Source: Istiophorus platypterus (Eukaryota > Chordata > Actinopteri > Istiophoriformes > Istiophoridae). From it: 64,000 nucleotides of DNA. Below, piece by piece: positions 11,961 to 24,152 of this stretch. Below the pieces are notes generated by a model, which made no database searches, was not told where the DNA came from, and was given only the letters and a program-made list of their open reading frames with translations. The translations under genes and the position numbers were made by a program. Within the stretch, counting starts at the first letter, position 1. Each line of letters opens with the position of its first letter. The stretch lies in contig CM029121.1 in assembly GCA_016859345.1 (NCBI GenBank), forward strand, positions 25,552,675 through 25,616,674. The letters run 5' to 3'.

Positions 11961-14380
11961 TGTCTCTCTCTATCACTGTCTGTCTGTCTCTACAGTGTTT
12001 GGTTCAGCTTCCCACTCTCTCCCTCTTCCTGTGTAGCCTTTTCAGTCTCGTTTCTTATTCGTCTCCTTTTTACGATATTTATCAGTCTTTAACTAACAAA
12101 TTGATTCTTTCGAAAGGGACAATGGACTCGGGCAACACGGCTCAAATTCGTACCGTAATAAAAATGCTTTTCCCGCACTGATGATGTGGAGACACCTACT
12201 TTAATGGGGACTACCACAGATGTGGTTTCGAGTACTTTGGCACGGCTTTTACTGTCACAACTGTGGAAGCTGTAGTCACGACACCTTACAGGTGTGTAGC
12301 TGAACTTAACAGGTAACACAGAACAAAAGGAAGACTCTCGAAGAGGGACACGGCCCGATCCCAGGAGTGCCGGGGACTCGTGTGATGACATGGTCAAGCA
12401 TGTTGATGGTCATTCCCAAGACGTGAAGCCTAGAGTTGTGAATGACATCGCAGCTGTGATGAAGACTATATCTGTGAAATGGCGATTGACCCCAGACAGG
12501 ATGCTGGATGGATGCTGGTAAAAACAGCAGCAGATCAAGGAAAACAGATACGGCATCGACCCGGGGAGGGGGTCAAAGGCCGCTGGCCAGGAGTCAGCGG
12601 ATGACCAGGGAGGGACCAGGGAGGCTATTCATGCTCACAAAGGCCATTTGTGAGTGTGGGTAGCACCAACAGTGATGCTAGTGATGTCAATTAATGAATC
12701 GGGAATGAGCATGCAGCGGTCTGCATTAGCCGGCAAAAGCGAGCCGGGCGCCACGATCCGTGTGCATTTCATCTGCCATCCTCCGGCGGGTCACATCTGA
12801 AACACAGAGGTTGATGTGCGATCTCCAAATGTTCAAGAAATAACGCAAAACCCCAAATTTATCAAGCGGATTTTCATAACAAACAGTAAAACCCCAGGTT
12901 CTGTTCGCACCCGAAACACAACGGTGTTAAATCTACATACGCTATGTACGCTCCAAATCGTACGCTCTTGCCCTTTGTTATTAGACAATTGCTTCGTTAT
13001 TTAGCATTTCACCTCTGGGTCAGTGAAGCCGTAGAATATTCAGTTTTTTGTTTGGTTTTTCTTTTAATTTCCCAGGAAGAAACAGTAAAAGACGGTGCAA
13101 GACGTGTAAACGCCCTGGGCCACCACGTTTGTTGCTTCCAACCCATTCGTCCAATGTCTCGGTCGAGTTGCTTTGTTTTTATTTGGTTTTTTTTTGGTGT
13201 TGCCTGTGAGCGCTGCGGAGCGACGGTCGCACAGTCTCGATTTGAGTTCAGATAGACGCAGGGTTCTGGTGTGGGACTTTTGCCGAGCCAACTCGAAAGG
13301 CTGAGTCGGGTTGTGGACAACGGTTGGCCCACACCACTCCCAGCCGCTGGGATCATCTTTTTGTCCGGCCAGTAGGAAGAGCAATTCATTTGTTTGCCAG
13401 AGATGTAGCTTGTGGTCCTTCATTTGTCAGAAGTCTTTGTCTAGAAAATAAAAGAAAAAAAAAAGAAGACGTAACTGACGACAATACGGTTTATTGTGTT
13501 TGGTGTCAATCCCTCTTTCTAACATATTTTTGCAGTCTCCCTTTCTTCTCATCTTTTAATCTTCTTCCTTTCTTTTTCCCTCTCCCTTCCGACCACGTGC
13601 CTGAAATGAACAGATAAAAGCACCCGGTTTATTTATGGCAGCTGGGACGTCTCAATCTCAGGATGCCAGAATGGGGCCGGTGAGAACGGTCCGGACAGTG
13701 AGAGCATCGCAAACCGCGGCAGAATTCAGCACCGGCACCAACCGGACTGATTTGTTTTTTATTAAGAGTCCGTGCCAGGTTTGTAAAGTCATAAAAGTAA
13801 TTCTCTTACTTTACGGTGGATGGTTTTACGTAAAGGGGACAGGGAGGACGTTAACCCTATGCGGCTCTTTGCTGTCTTGCTAACCTCCCCCTCCCTTCTA
13901 TCTTTACCTGTCTCTTCCTCCTCTCCCCAGCTTCAGTGCTTCCGATGGTGGAGGGGGAGGAGGAGGGGGGGGGGCTCCTCGATTTACCTCCTACCTAGAA
14001 AAAAAGAAAAAAAAAAATCAATATTGGGAGGCGGCCCGAAAGACCTTTCACAGGAGTATTACAGCACAGCCCGGCGCTCCGATAAGCCTCCTGTTACGTC
14101 CTCCCGGGACGGGGCTGGCCGAGCCTGCGCTCCCCACCTGGGGGGTGGGGCCGGGGGGTGGGGGGTTATTCTCCTCTACCTGCGGGGAAGAGCGCCATAA
14201 AGGGCAAAGACGTGGATCCCAGGTCTATTGGCGTGGGCTATTAGTAACCTTAGAGCCCCTGACCTGTGACTAGGGTCCTGTGCTGATTCCCACACACACA
14301 CACACACACGGGGTGGGAGGGGATGCGCACAAAAAAACACAGTTTATGACGAGAAAGAGCTTTGTCACGCATTCAAGAGA
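11961..14380. other. Non-genic flank
   Basis: No exon or RNA gene was recognised. It contains T-rich and purine-rich patches, a G-rich run at about 13947-13976, poly(A) near 14000-14017 and a short (CA)n at 14290-14309. Confidence 0.5.
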
Positions 14381-14387
14381 GCAGATA

Positions 14388-14388
<1 letters not shown>

Positions 14389-14439
<51 letters not shown>
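14389..14439. repeat. (TG)n microsatellite
   Basis: About 25 uninterrupted TG dinucleotides, a candidate polymorphic marker. Confidence 0.98.
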
Positions 14440-14441
<2 letters not shown>

Positions 14442-17400
14442 TTTTTTTCCTGTTTGTGTGCACGTACGTGCCAACACAGGAAGGCGAGGAGGGGGGTGGC
14501 TCACGACCGTGCCTCCATGACGCCCTCGCACTGTCTCTGCCTGTAATGGCTCCATTGTCACCCCCCCCCCCCCGACCGAAAGCATTCCCACCCACACGCC
14601 ATCCTGGCCGCTCTGCTTCACCAGGTAGCGCGAATACGTTCCGACATCGCAGCGAGCGTCGCGCCGATCGCTCAGCCTCGGATCCGATATTAAAAACAAA
14701 TAACCAAACAACAAAAGCTTTCACCTATTCACCCTAAAGTATTTGCTTTTTAAATGATAAAAAAAAGTATCTTGTGATCAGCTATGATAAACAACCCCAT
14801 TATGGAAAAATTTTGTTTTCACGGGCTAACGTAACAATAGGGGGGTAAATTCCTCTTTAGCGACATGCCTGAGCCTGCCAGAGTTGCTTAAATGTTTTGG
14901 CAAAAGCTGACGTTGAGGCGAGAGGATTGGCCTTTTAGACGGCAGGGCTTCGACCGGAGGGGCTCGGGCCGCGGCTTGTTCGGCGTCACCTCGTAGCGAG
15001 GGCCGTGGATTATCTGCATCGCGGCCCTGGATTATCTGCATCGCGGCCGTGGATTATCTGCATCGTGGCGAAATAGAGGCGGCAAGCCGGCCCCCAGCTG
15101 TCGCGCTGGAGTTCTTCCTCTTGCTCCTCTCGTCGGTTAGGACCGCTCCGCCCTCGACTCGCGCGATGCTAGCTAGCTAATAAGTCACAGTCAAGGTTTA
15201 AGACGGTATTTGTTAGAGCTGCTGTTTCCGCGGTCAGGAGTAGAGTTTGACGCTTGCTTGAAACCAGAGCTGATTTTTATGGCCCCTGAGATACCTGGCT
15301 TCAAATCTGAAGTATCTTTTCTGTGACAATAAATGGTGACTAAATAAGTAGCAATCGATTAAAACAAAAACAACTGTCGAACGATATTAACTGAAGTCCT
15401 GAGTGGTGCGTGTCACCTTTTTTCCATCTGAGAGAAATACATAAATAAATAAATACAGACATCCCTCTTGTGAAATAACCAAAACTGTTCAAACTTTGGC
15501 AAACAAACTTCGTTGACGGAAGAATCCTTCAGTTGCAGTTAGATGCCAACCGAGAGATTATGTTTTTTGGGGGGCTTTAAAAATCTTGTATCGCTACCTT
15601 CGCGGCAACCTTGCCAGATATCGACAGATTGTCCCTCCGAGTTCGATTCGGCCCCCCCCCAGCGAAGACGCCGACCGCGGATCCTTTTTTTCATGAAGCG
15701 TTTCAGTGGATTATTATGGGAAAACATGAACGATTCGAGTCAGCGCCGGAGCGGTGTTGCATTGTGTTTACTATCTGTTACCTCGTAATGACGGCAGTAA
15801 AAAGCCTTCAAGCTGTTGCTACCACTTTACAGTTGCACACAATCTTGTTCCTGGATAAGATCCATGGTTAAATCCCTTCTCTGAAGTGATTCCGCTTGAA
15901 CTGCTTTCCTTTTTTTTTTTTTAACGGATCAGTTGTTTGCTCTCAATTATTTTTCTGAGCTGTTATCTAAACCAGAATTGGTGGAGAAACACTGAAGGCA
16001 CATTTGTCTTCAGCCGGGACCGAGCACAACCGAAAACAAATTTTTCAAAAATAAAAAACACCCCCCCCTTTTTTTTTTGAACGCTTATCCAAGTCGCCTC
16101 CTCGGGTCCATAAGGGACTGATCCATCAAGGGCGCTTGCACATGAGCCAGAACACTGCGGTCCAAGTTCAGCTGGCTTGCAGTCACGAAAACAAAAAAAA
16201 GATCTGGTTGCTAAATACCCTTCCTCGGTTTGGGTTTGTGCAGCTGGGAGCCATCTGAAGGGAAGGATGGGAAAGCGGAAGTTCCTGGCTGCGAGGTAAG
16301 GAACCAGGGTGGTTATGAAAGCCGGCGTCGGGAGGGAGTCCTTAAGGCCATGTTTACGAAAGCCAGGGAACTACTTCTACGGCGGCTGTCTGGAGACTTG
16401 GGTCATTTCCTGCACCGAAGTGATGCCCTCAGTCAGCAACGAGCTACATTTATGATTTACAGCCCCCCGTCCAGAGAGGAGGGTCGAAGGTCAAAGATGA
16501 CCCCGACCCGAGGTCACGCAAAGGTCCGCGGTTATAAATGGGACTGAGTGCGATGATTTCCATAATGACTTGGATCAATGACAACACAAATTTATCTGTG
16601 TTTATGTTTCAGCTTGTTACCCCCCCCCCCCCCCCGGAAGTTAAAATGGTGCGGTTGAGACACTGGAGTAAAGAGGGAGAGCGAGCCAGAAAAAACGAAG
16701 GGAGCCCAAGAGGAGAATTTCTGGAGAAGTGGCGAACGGCACCGGCGAAGGTGAGCGTGGCAAAGGTGACGAGCTGAGCAGACCAGGTAGTGAACCTTTA
16801 TCCACCCGTATCCACCATTACGCTAGATTAAAAAGCACAGTCGCGCTGCGGCTAACAATGAAGCTAGCAATTGCACCCCCATTTTTTCTCTCCTTTTTTT
16901 TTTGAGGGGAAAAGGAAATATTTCAGTTGTCACAGCTGAAAATTAAAAGAATTTCCTCTCAAAATAACTCACGTAAAATCTTTTTTGTTTTATAATCATA
17001 TCGATTATATCTATATAAATAGAGCAGGGCCATGGATGGGTCCCTAAGAGGGGGTTTGGTAATGGTTAATATAAGACTCCGTCTGCGTCACTGCAAGGCC
17101 GATGGCCGAGAGCTTATTTCGAATTGACCCTGTTGGTACCGGAGCTAAAAAAGGTAGGTGGGCCAGTGGTGCAGGGCCCAGGTTGTAAAATTTGGACCCC
17201 CCCTCTCTATGATCCCTAATGGCTGGACTGATGACCTACCCTGTACAATCCCCAGATCCCCTGGGTCCCCATCCGCCGTTCCTGTAAACACAGGGATTTT
17301 ATGGAGTGACATTAACGTTTCCGTACTCATCGAACAGGTGCGTTAGCCGTTACGACGCTGCCCATGACATGCCCCCCCCAACGATTCTCATTTGGCTCAT

Positions 17401-18143
17401 CCCGCCGACGTCCACCGCATATTGCGATGCTCGTTGACCCCAATTGGAGTCTGTGACCAGCGACCTCTTAGAGCACGTGGGGTTGGGGGGGGGCATAAAG
17501 CCCACGTTCAGGGGCTCAAAGTCGTAGATCTGCCAGGACCTAATTATTTAAAAGGCAACTGAATCATTCATAGTCATGGGAGTGCCCTTTGATCCAATCT
17601 TTTTTTTTTCCCTTGGAGATTCTGGCACGGCATGACGGAAGAGACTCGCGTGACCCTGGGAAAAACAGCTGAGCCCACATGTCCTCCGTGTACACGCTGC
17701 CGGCTGAGGTCAGCTGACCTTTATGTCACGTCTCACACTGCACTTAAAGCCCCACCGCGCCGCGCACAGCTATTCATAGCAACACAATCGCGAATTCGTC
17801 GGTAACGCAACCGAGAAACAATGGGCCTTTCCGCGGCCTTCCTGTTTCCTGAGGGTGACGGGGACGGAGCCATGGCGTCGGGCCCCTCGTCGTGCCGTCC
17901 TCTGGGTGTTCATGGCGGCCAATAAACCGATGCAGTGGGAGACCCGAACCCCCGCCTGAGCGGAAAAAAAAAACGTGGGCTCCCGCGTCTGAAAATCGAA
18001 CTGACGAAAGGTGACGTCGTCTGCGTGAGGCCAGTACAAAATACATTTAAACCAAGATGTGCTGAATAGGAAACGTATATGATCTTAGACGCCATGGCAG
18101 ATGTTTTCTCCAGAGAAAAAAATTGCAGTTTATGAAGGTTTTT
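14440..18143. other. Non-genic flank
   Basis: I see no gene in this stretch. It has a poly(C) run at 14562-14573, the 22-bp triplicate at 15001-15066 and a poly(C) run at 16620-16635. The remainder is unstructured at the level I can read. Confidence 0.5.
15001..15066. repeat. 22-bp tandem triplicate
   Basis: Three consecutive 22-base units, each containing TGGATTATCTGCATCG, start at 15001, 15023 and 15045. They differ by one base at position 5 and one at the end, so the expansion looks recent. Confidence 0.97.
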
Positions 18144-18180
18144 CTTTAATGGCATTTAAAGACCTTAAATGCCATTAAAG
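18144..18180. repeat. Perfect 16-bp hairpin
   Basis: The arms CTTTAATGGCATTTAA (18144-18159) and its exact complement (18165-18180) flank a 5-base loop. Related ATTTAA/ATTTAAAG pieces continue to about 18230, suggesting decayed further copies. Confidence 0.93.
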
Positions 18181-18239
18181 GTCATTTAATGCTATTTAAA
18201 GCCTAAACAAAGTGGCATTAAGAGAAGCAGAACTCGACA

Positions 18240-20390
18240 AACATCTGTCACCCAACAGCTTTTTCATTAGATTTTTAATCTAACATGCATCTAAATGAAC
18301 AAAAACCTGAGCGATAATCCCGTCCCCGGCCGAAAATCAGCTTATTGCGCTGGAGTGCGACGGGTACGAGCAGGTAAGTATAGGAATGGATAAAAGGACA
18401 ACGTACATAACCTCCATCGAAATTCAGGATAGAAAAAGGAACGAGTGGACAAGATGTGTGTCATTGAAAATTAGAGCCTTGTTCCATAAAAACAGTTGAG
18501 TCCTGCGGCGCATTGCGGTTGCTCGATCGCTTGGAAAAGAAACAAACGCAGTAACTCATCCGTCGGTCAAACGAACCAAACAGACGAGTCTCAAATGCCC
18601 CCCTGGGACGCCAACATGTTAAGAAATTTTCCACAGTGATGCGCTTGAGTACTTGCACGAGCAAAGCGTTCTCCAAGTCCGCATTCGCAAAAAACGGGGC
18701 TTAAACGTGGTTTTTATTCCAACGCCTACGTGGGGCCAAAATTTCTGGAAAAAAGGACTCCCTCTTGCCAAAACGGGCTGAATGATGAAGGATGAGACGG
18801 ACAGCGCTGTCGACGATCAAGTGGAAAACAAGAGCTGCTTGTTTGGTTGGGAAACCGTCAAAAAAGTAATGACAGTTTTTTTACTATGCTTGTGGGTTTT
18901 GTTGGGAATCTTCTGTGTATTCCGAGTCAGGAACATTCATGTCCCCGAGCTTTTCTGAGAATGAGTTTAAAAATGTTTCGCCTTCCAGCATTGCCAGCAG
19001 AGAAGGGCTCACAAGGCCGAACAATGGGCACAATTGAATGGTTTGATGGATAGTTATTTTTTCTTTGAGCAGCAATTCTGTTTTTCCTGGTTTGAAAATT
19101 GGACGCAAAGGCCGATGTGGGGGGGGGGGGGGTTGATGATGCAATCAGGTGTGTCACACGTTCATGCAGTCGCCACGCAAACCAAAACGTGCGCTGGCTT
19201 TGTGAGCGTAATTGTAGAGGGATTTGTGAGGCGATCACTGGCAATGAGCTACCACAACAACTCTTTTGGTCAGAGAATTTACATGAATTGTTGATTTGTG
19301 TAAATTCTTTCATTGTATGCTGAACAGGTGCCAAAACGTTGTGATCCCTCTCAAGGTGAACGAGCCTCTATCCTAAATGAATGTATTGATCATATAAATC
19401 GCTGAAGTGCGACAACAGACTGTTCTCGTGGGTCAAATGGACCAGAGGTTGCAGCCAGTTTACCAATAGGGACGTGTAATTCATTCTCCCTAAACAGAGA
19501 AGGAAAATTAGTTTACAGGGATGCGCAATAAATGCGTTGCGCTTCGAGAGATGTGAAACTTTCTGTGCAAAAAAAACCCCATCGCATCTGCCCTTCCAAC
19601 TGGATAAACTGGGAAGTGGCATCCGCTCCTGGTTCACACGGACTGCAAAGCCGGGGGCATGAGGTTTCGAATCCAAGAGCGTAATCGTCAGACCAAGGTT
19701 GCAGATTTACACATGGCTCTTTTTTTAATTAATTAATTAAATAATTAATTAATTTCTGGGGTGACCCTTGGGTGGCTTTGTACGCTCTGGTGTTGTTACT
19801 TTCATAAAATATTGTCACTAGAGGGCTAAAAAGATTTGGATTCTCATAGTTATACTCTTCCAAGGGAGCTGGAACCTTCAAGAGGTGTAATTAACAAGCT
19901 TTCAAAAAACACCATGTCGGGGGAGCAAAGGCTTTTTCTGGTAAACACTTCTTCCTTTGAGGAGGACCTGAAGCACCAGACTCTCATTGAATTAATTTAA
20001 GAAATAAAAAGAGAAAAAAAAAGGTTCAAAAAGCCTTGAATCTTTTTATAATGTAATATAGAAAGCAGGAAACTAACAAATGCTTTAAAAAGGCAAAGAC
20101 ACAAAAACGTGCTTTTTTTTCTTTTAAATATAAATTTGTTTTCACTTCTCAAATCAGGTTAAGGTGAATGAACTGGTTTTGCCCTTAAATGGCTACAAAA
20201 CAAGGGGCCTGAAAATTACACATCATGCAAGAGATTAATTAAAGTCCTAACGTCTGCAGCTAAAGTTTTGGGATTTTTTTGCCCGAGGCAAATGTTTGTG
20301 AAATAAGTGTGCCCCCCCCCCCCCATTGGAAAAAAAAAAAAAGGACACACAGAAGCTTGATTAAAATTCGCAAGCAACGACAAACACAAA
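18240..20390. other. Non-genic flank next to the 3' end of kitlga
   Basis: No exon was recognised. It holds a G run at 19119-19132, an (AATT)n stretch at 19727-19755 and a C run at about 20312-20324 followed by an A run. The right edge abuts the predicted polyadenylation region of kitlga. Confidence 0.5.
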
Positions 20391-20399
20391 CCAGTGAAT

Positions 20400-21312
20400 A
20401 ACGGTTGGATACGTGTACTTTATTCATATCTCATATATGTTTGTTTACATTTATACAAAAATACAGAATACAGTAGAGTTTTCACCCAGAATACCAACTG
20501 GGCAACAATAATTACATTTTGCTTTTTGGCACCCAGACTTATTTCCTGCCTCGAGCCGTTGGACTCGCCCACTTGGCGGCCTGCATGGGAAACGGCGTTC
20601 GGGGGGGGGGGCAGTCTTTTTTTTTTTTCTCGGCTAATGCATGAAATCGTTTGGTTTTTTCTCTGGCTTCCATGCGACAGACTGCTCGCGGCTTGCATAG
20701 ACAGGAAAATGGGAGACCATGTTAACTTTTCTTTTTTTTTTTTCTTTTTCTTTTTTGGTTCACAGCTTAGACCTGTCGCAGCTCATGATATTCATAGACT
20801 ATGTATAAAAAAAAAAAAAGCGACTTTCGACATAGTATACCTTGTTAGTTTTTTAGTGTGTGTGTGTGGCTAGACTAGCCTGGGTCACTGTCAGAATACT
20901 GGGCAATGGACGTAATGGTCTTCATTCGGAACCTAGAGGTGATTAAAAGGGAAAGTCTCAGGTCTAAACTGCCGTAGATAGTACGTTCCAATATTGTTCG
21001 AAAATACAAATTTTTATTCATTTATTCATTTTATTTTTTCCAGATGGACGTAATTGGCTAAAAAGCTTTTAAAAAACAACGGTACTTTACTACACCACTA
21101 ATTTCGGATATTCCTGCTAAAAATGACTGTTGCCGTGGACTATATGAACACCAATGTGGTATACGTTTCCTAACACAGACTCAGCTCTAAACTGCCATAG
21201 AGAATATGGCACCAGTAATATGTCGCCATTAATAAAAGTGTTCTTCAAAAGATGTATGTATGTATATATGTATATATGTGTATATATATACATATATACA
21301 CATATATACATA

Positions 21313-21396
<84 letters not shown>

Positions 21397-21420
21397 TACA
21401 TATACATATATATATGTGTG

Positions 21421-21451
<31 letters not shown>

Positions 21452-22836
21452 TTCTTTTTTTTTGGAACGAATAAAATTATCTTGCAAGTTCAACACAACA
21501 AACAATACTTTACCACACCAAAGGATTCCAGCTATTGATGCCGAAAGTGTACTGGTGCTCTGAACTATATGAACACCAATGTGGTATACGTTTTTTTTTT
21601 TTTCTTTTTTTTTCCTTTTTCTTCAAACACAGATTCAAATTTAGCACAATATATTCTTGTCTTCCTATAACAAAAAAAAAAATTCCCAACATATAGTCCC
21701 AAATAAACATGAAACAAGCAGAGTTACCAGCTGAACTGCTTCCTAAAAGGTTATGAAGGCTAAAAAAAATGTGTAATGGGTGGACGGCAACATCGCAGCC
21801 GCCGCACAGGCTGTTCTGCCAGGCGAAATTTCCCGCTTACTGGACTGTCTTCCGGGTCGCGACTGGGCACAGGTCGAGCCAACTAAACTGTCTGTGGTTC
21901 TGACTTCATTAAAAAAAAAACAAACAAAAAACGGAAAGAGAAATCGGGGATCGTAAGCGTCGGGCTACCGTGGCGAGATTAGCCTAATCCGCCCCGTGAC
22001 GATCTCACGCCACTCTTTCCGCTACCGCACAGAAACACGGATGGGCTTTTTTGTTTTTTGTTTTTTTTCTTTCCCCCGCATGTAAACACGGAGTCAGCTA
22101 CGCTAGTCAAACAAGGCACGGAACCAAGAGTGGGCATGGTACAACGTTAAGACCACAAACATGATAGAAATACTCGAGCTACGTACACAGACGGCTGTTC
22201 TGCACGTCCCGCCGCTTCTACCGGCGCCGGCCCGTCGCGGACAGGGCAGCCCGATGGGGGGGAAAAAGGTCACAGCCAGCGTGCCCTGTTCACACTCCTC
22301 CCACCTCCTCAGCGATACCTCCTCAGTCGTTAGTAATCTCGACAGTCGCCCCGTCGCCTTTTCCCCCAAGAGAGTGCGTGATGCAGCAGGTTCCGGTAGA
22401 TGATGCGCAAGAGCCAGAGAATCCAGTGGAGAAGGGGGGGGGGGGCGGTGGCGGGGATGGGGGAGTCGGATGGGGGACTGGGGGCATGGTGGAGGAGTGG
22501 GGGCAGTTCTTCTCGCCAAAATCTCACAGTCTTTTTTTTTTCCAAGAGCATGGGCGGGTGCCGGTTAATGCAGTCTTACAATAAAAAAGGCAAGCTTATC
22601 CATACAGTAGCAGGCATGATTTAATCAGAAAAACACATCAGCTAACGGTGAATCCGCCCTCTTGTGAATCAGTGGTAGATGGGTGGGTTGGGGTGGCGGG
22701 GGTCGGGTCGGCGGGGGGGCAGGGGGGGTGGGTTCAGTCGAAAATGGGCCTTTCACCTCCTGGATCTCTGCATGGAATTAGGTTCATGTTTGTTTTTCAT
22801 CACCTTTTGACACCAGCCGGAGAAAAGAATAGGGCC
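20400..22836 (-). CDS. kitlga: Probable exon 9 of kitlga: last 12 codons plus 3' UTR
   Basis: A long pyrimidine tract ends in CTTCACAG, an excellent acceptor (AG at 22838-22837). If exon 8 ends at the donor inside its stop (last base 24052), the frame continues as K-ALFFSPAGVKR and ends at TGA 22802-22800, giving a 270-residue protein. The remaining roughly 2.4 kb would be 3' UTR. AATAAA signals on the minus strand lie at 21035-21030, 21026-21021, 21018-21013 and 20424-20419, and an ATTAAA near 22620. I found no AATAAA or ATTAAA between the exon 8 stop and this acceptor, which favours splicing to this exon. Splicing and the exact 3' end are inference; the last residues are not ones I recognise from other species. 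Confidence 0.6.
20419..20424 (-). terminator. Candidate distal polyadenylation signal
   Basis: AATAAA on the minus strand, followed about 15-25 bases later by the likely cleavage region near 20400. It would end the longest kitlga 3' UTR. Upstream AATAAA copies at 21013-21035 could be used instead. Confidence 0.4.
20957..21645. repeat. Duplicated block in presumed kitlga 3' UTR
   Basis: A 30-base stretch starting ACTATATGAACACCAATG occurs identically at 21139-21168 and 21564-21593. The similarity extends upstream (TACTTTACTACACCA at 21083 against TACTTTACCACACCA at 21506) and downstream (ACACAGACTCA against ACACAGATTCA). A third partial copy with CTCAGGTCTAAACTGCC is at about 20957, matching CTCAGCTCTAAACTGCC at about 21181. 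The copies flank the TA-rich array. Confidence 0.9.
21253..21451. repeat. (TATATG)n/(TA)n microsatellite
   Basis: About 200 bases of TATATG, CATATA and pure TA units. It lies between the two copies of the duplicated block and, if the exon 9 model holds, inside the 3' UTR. Confidence 0.97.
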
Positions 22837-23551
22837 CTGTGAAGGAGGAGAGTTGGGGAAAGAGGGGAGAAGAAGCTCAGTGACTCAAAAAACAAGGTTC
22901 CTTTTCATTTTCAAGACTGTAAAAATAGTTTGGGCTAAAAAATTCTCCAGCTTTCTTTATCTTTTTTTTTTTGCCCTAATTGGGGCATATGAAGATCTTA
23001 CCAGTTATGCTGAAGGACATCACAGGGTAAAAGGATTACACTGTCTCGACGTTCAACTTGTTTCTGTAATTGAGCAGAAATAAAAGGCATTAGACAAAAT
23101 AATGACAGCGATGAAGACAACAACAACAAAAGGTCATCCGGAGGCGGCCGGGGGGGGGGGGGGGGGGCTCGACTGGGGCAGAAATTGCTTTCAGGGAGGC
23201 TGAAAGAACTTTCACATGACGAGAGTTGAGCATCGCATTCAGCACCTGGTCAGGCGGCAACCACACATGGGGAGGTTCTCGGGTTCCGGCGAGAGCGCCA
23301 CAAGACAGTGGAGCGGGGTCTGCGTTCAAGCCCTTTGGAAACACCCCCAGCGTGCACTTCTGTTTTGTTTTGCCCCCCCAAGGATTTTTCCCAGCAGCAG
23401 GCCCATCGCTGCCCAATTGTGTGATTAATGGCTGATTCCAGAAAGAAAAAAACAGCTATGTTAAGCACCTTGATGCTCATCATGTGAAAGCAGCTTGACA
23501 CAGTGGGGCCGGTCAGAAGAGGCCCTCTTGCTTCACACTCCTCCGTGTGGA

Positions 23552-23735
23552 GACGACCGGGTGCCGTGTGGGGACCGACCACCGTGCAGAGATCGGCCGC
23601 CGAGCGGGGACCGGCCGCTGTGCAACGACTGGGACGGCCACCATGAGGAGACCGACCAGTGGGCGACGACTGGCTGCCGAGCAGGGACCGAGCACCGTGC
23701 AGGGACCGGCCGCCGAGCGGGGACCGGCCACCGAA
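23552..23735. repeat. 18-bp GC-rich minisatellite in kitlga intron 8
   Basis: Diverged 18-base units of the form GGGACCGGCCGCCGAGCG repeat about eight to ten times with one irregular stretch at about 23626-23680. Because 18 is a multiple of three, it opens long chance frames on both strands, which I do not call genes. Confidence 0.9.
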
Positions 23736-23768
23736 CTGCCGCGCTAAGCACCTTGATGCCAAAGGTCT

Positions 23769-23935
23769 GGTACGCTCCTACGGTTTGTACTATTATTACC
23801 GTGACAAGTGTTTGATGCACCTGTCGCTGGTACACCCCTACGTTTCGTACTACTGTCACCATGTCAATGAAGGTTTGATACGCCTGCCTCCGGTGAGCAC
23901 CTGTGGTTTGTACTATGGTTACCATGAGCATGTTA
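23769..23935. repeat. 60-63-bp tandem repeat, three copies
   Basis: Units begin GGTACGCTCCTACGG at 23769, GGTACACCCCTACG at 23829 and GGTGAGCACCTGTGG at 23892, each followed by a TTTGTACTA/TTCGTACTA and a TTACCGTGA/TCACCATG-like part. It directly adjoins the 18-bp minisatellite. Confidence 0.85.
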
Positions 23936-24047
23936 TACTACTCCTGAAAAGCAACCGCGCAGCATCTTTCTGCCTATTAATGCCTCCTTCTCTGCCGGGA
24001 AGGGGGGCTGTTTTCTGTTGAAATTCTGCACCGACTGTGAACGCAGC

Positions 24048-24152
24048 TTACTTTTCTGTTATTTCATCTACTGGAGGTGCAGTCCATTCTGGGAAGGGTT
24101 CACCTGCTCCGGGATTCTGCTGGAGTTCCTCCTCGTTCCTCCGTGATCGGAC
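24048..24152 (-). CDS. kitlga: kitlga exon 8: cytoplasmic tail and TAA
   Basis: The acceptor is ...CTGGAACAG at 24154-24153. The exon starts VRSRRNEEEL and ends DEITEK-TAA (stop 24050-24048), encoding residues 226-259. A basic stop-transfer cluster (RSRR) follows the membrane helix, then an acidic stretch, as in cytoplasmic tails of Kit ligands. The stop codon lies inside AA|GTAAGC, a good donor with the last exonic base 24052, so the exon can also be read as an internal exon ending after 33 codons plus two bases. Confidence 0.88.
   Translation of the reverse strand, partial: VRSRRNEEELQQNPGAGEPFPEWTAPPVDEITEK

Noticed and set aside
21117..21563. Tyr/Ile-rich frames
   Set aside because: They are pure translations of the TATATG microsatellite.
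23250..24021. Long arginine/alanine-rich frames on both strands
   Set aside because: They are produced by the 18-bp and 60-bp tandem repeats, whose unit lengths are multiples of three.
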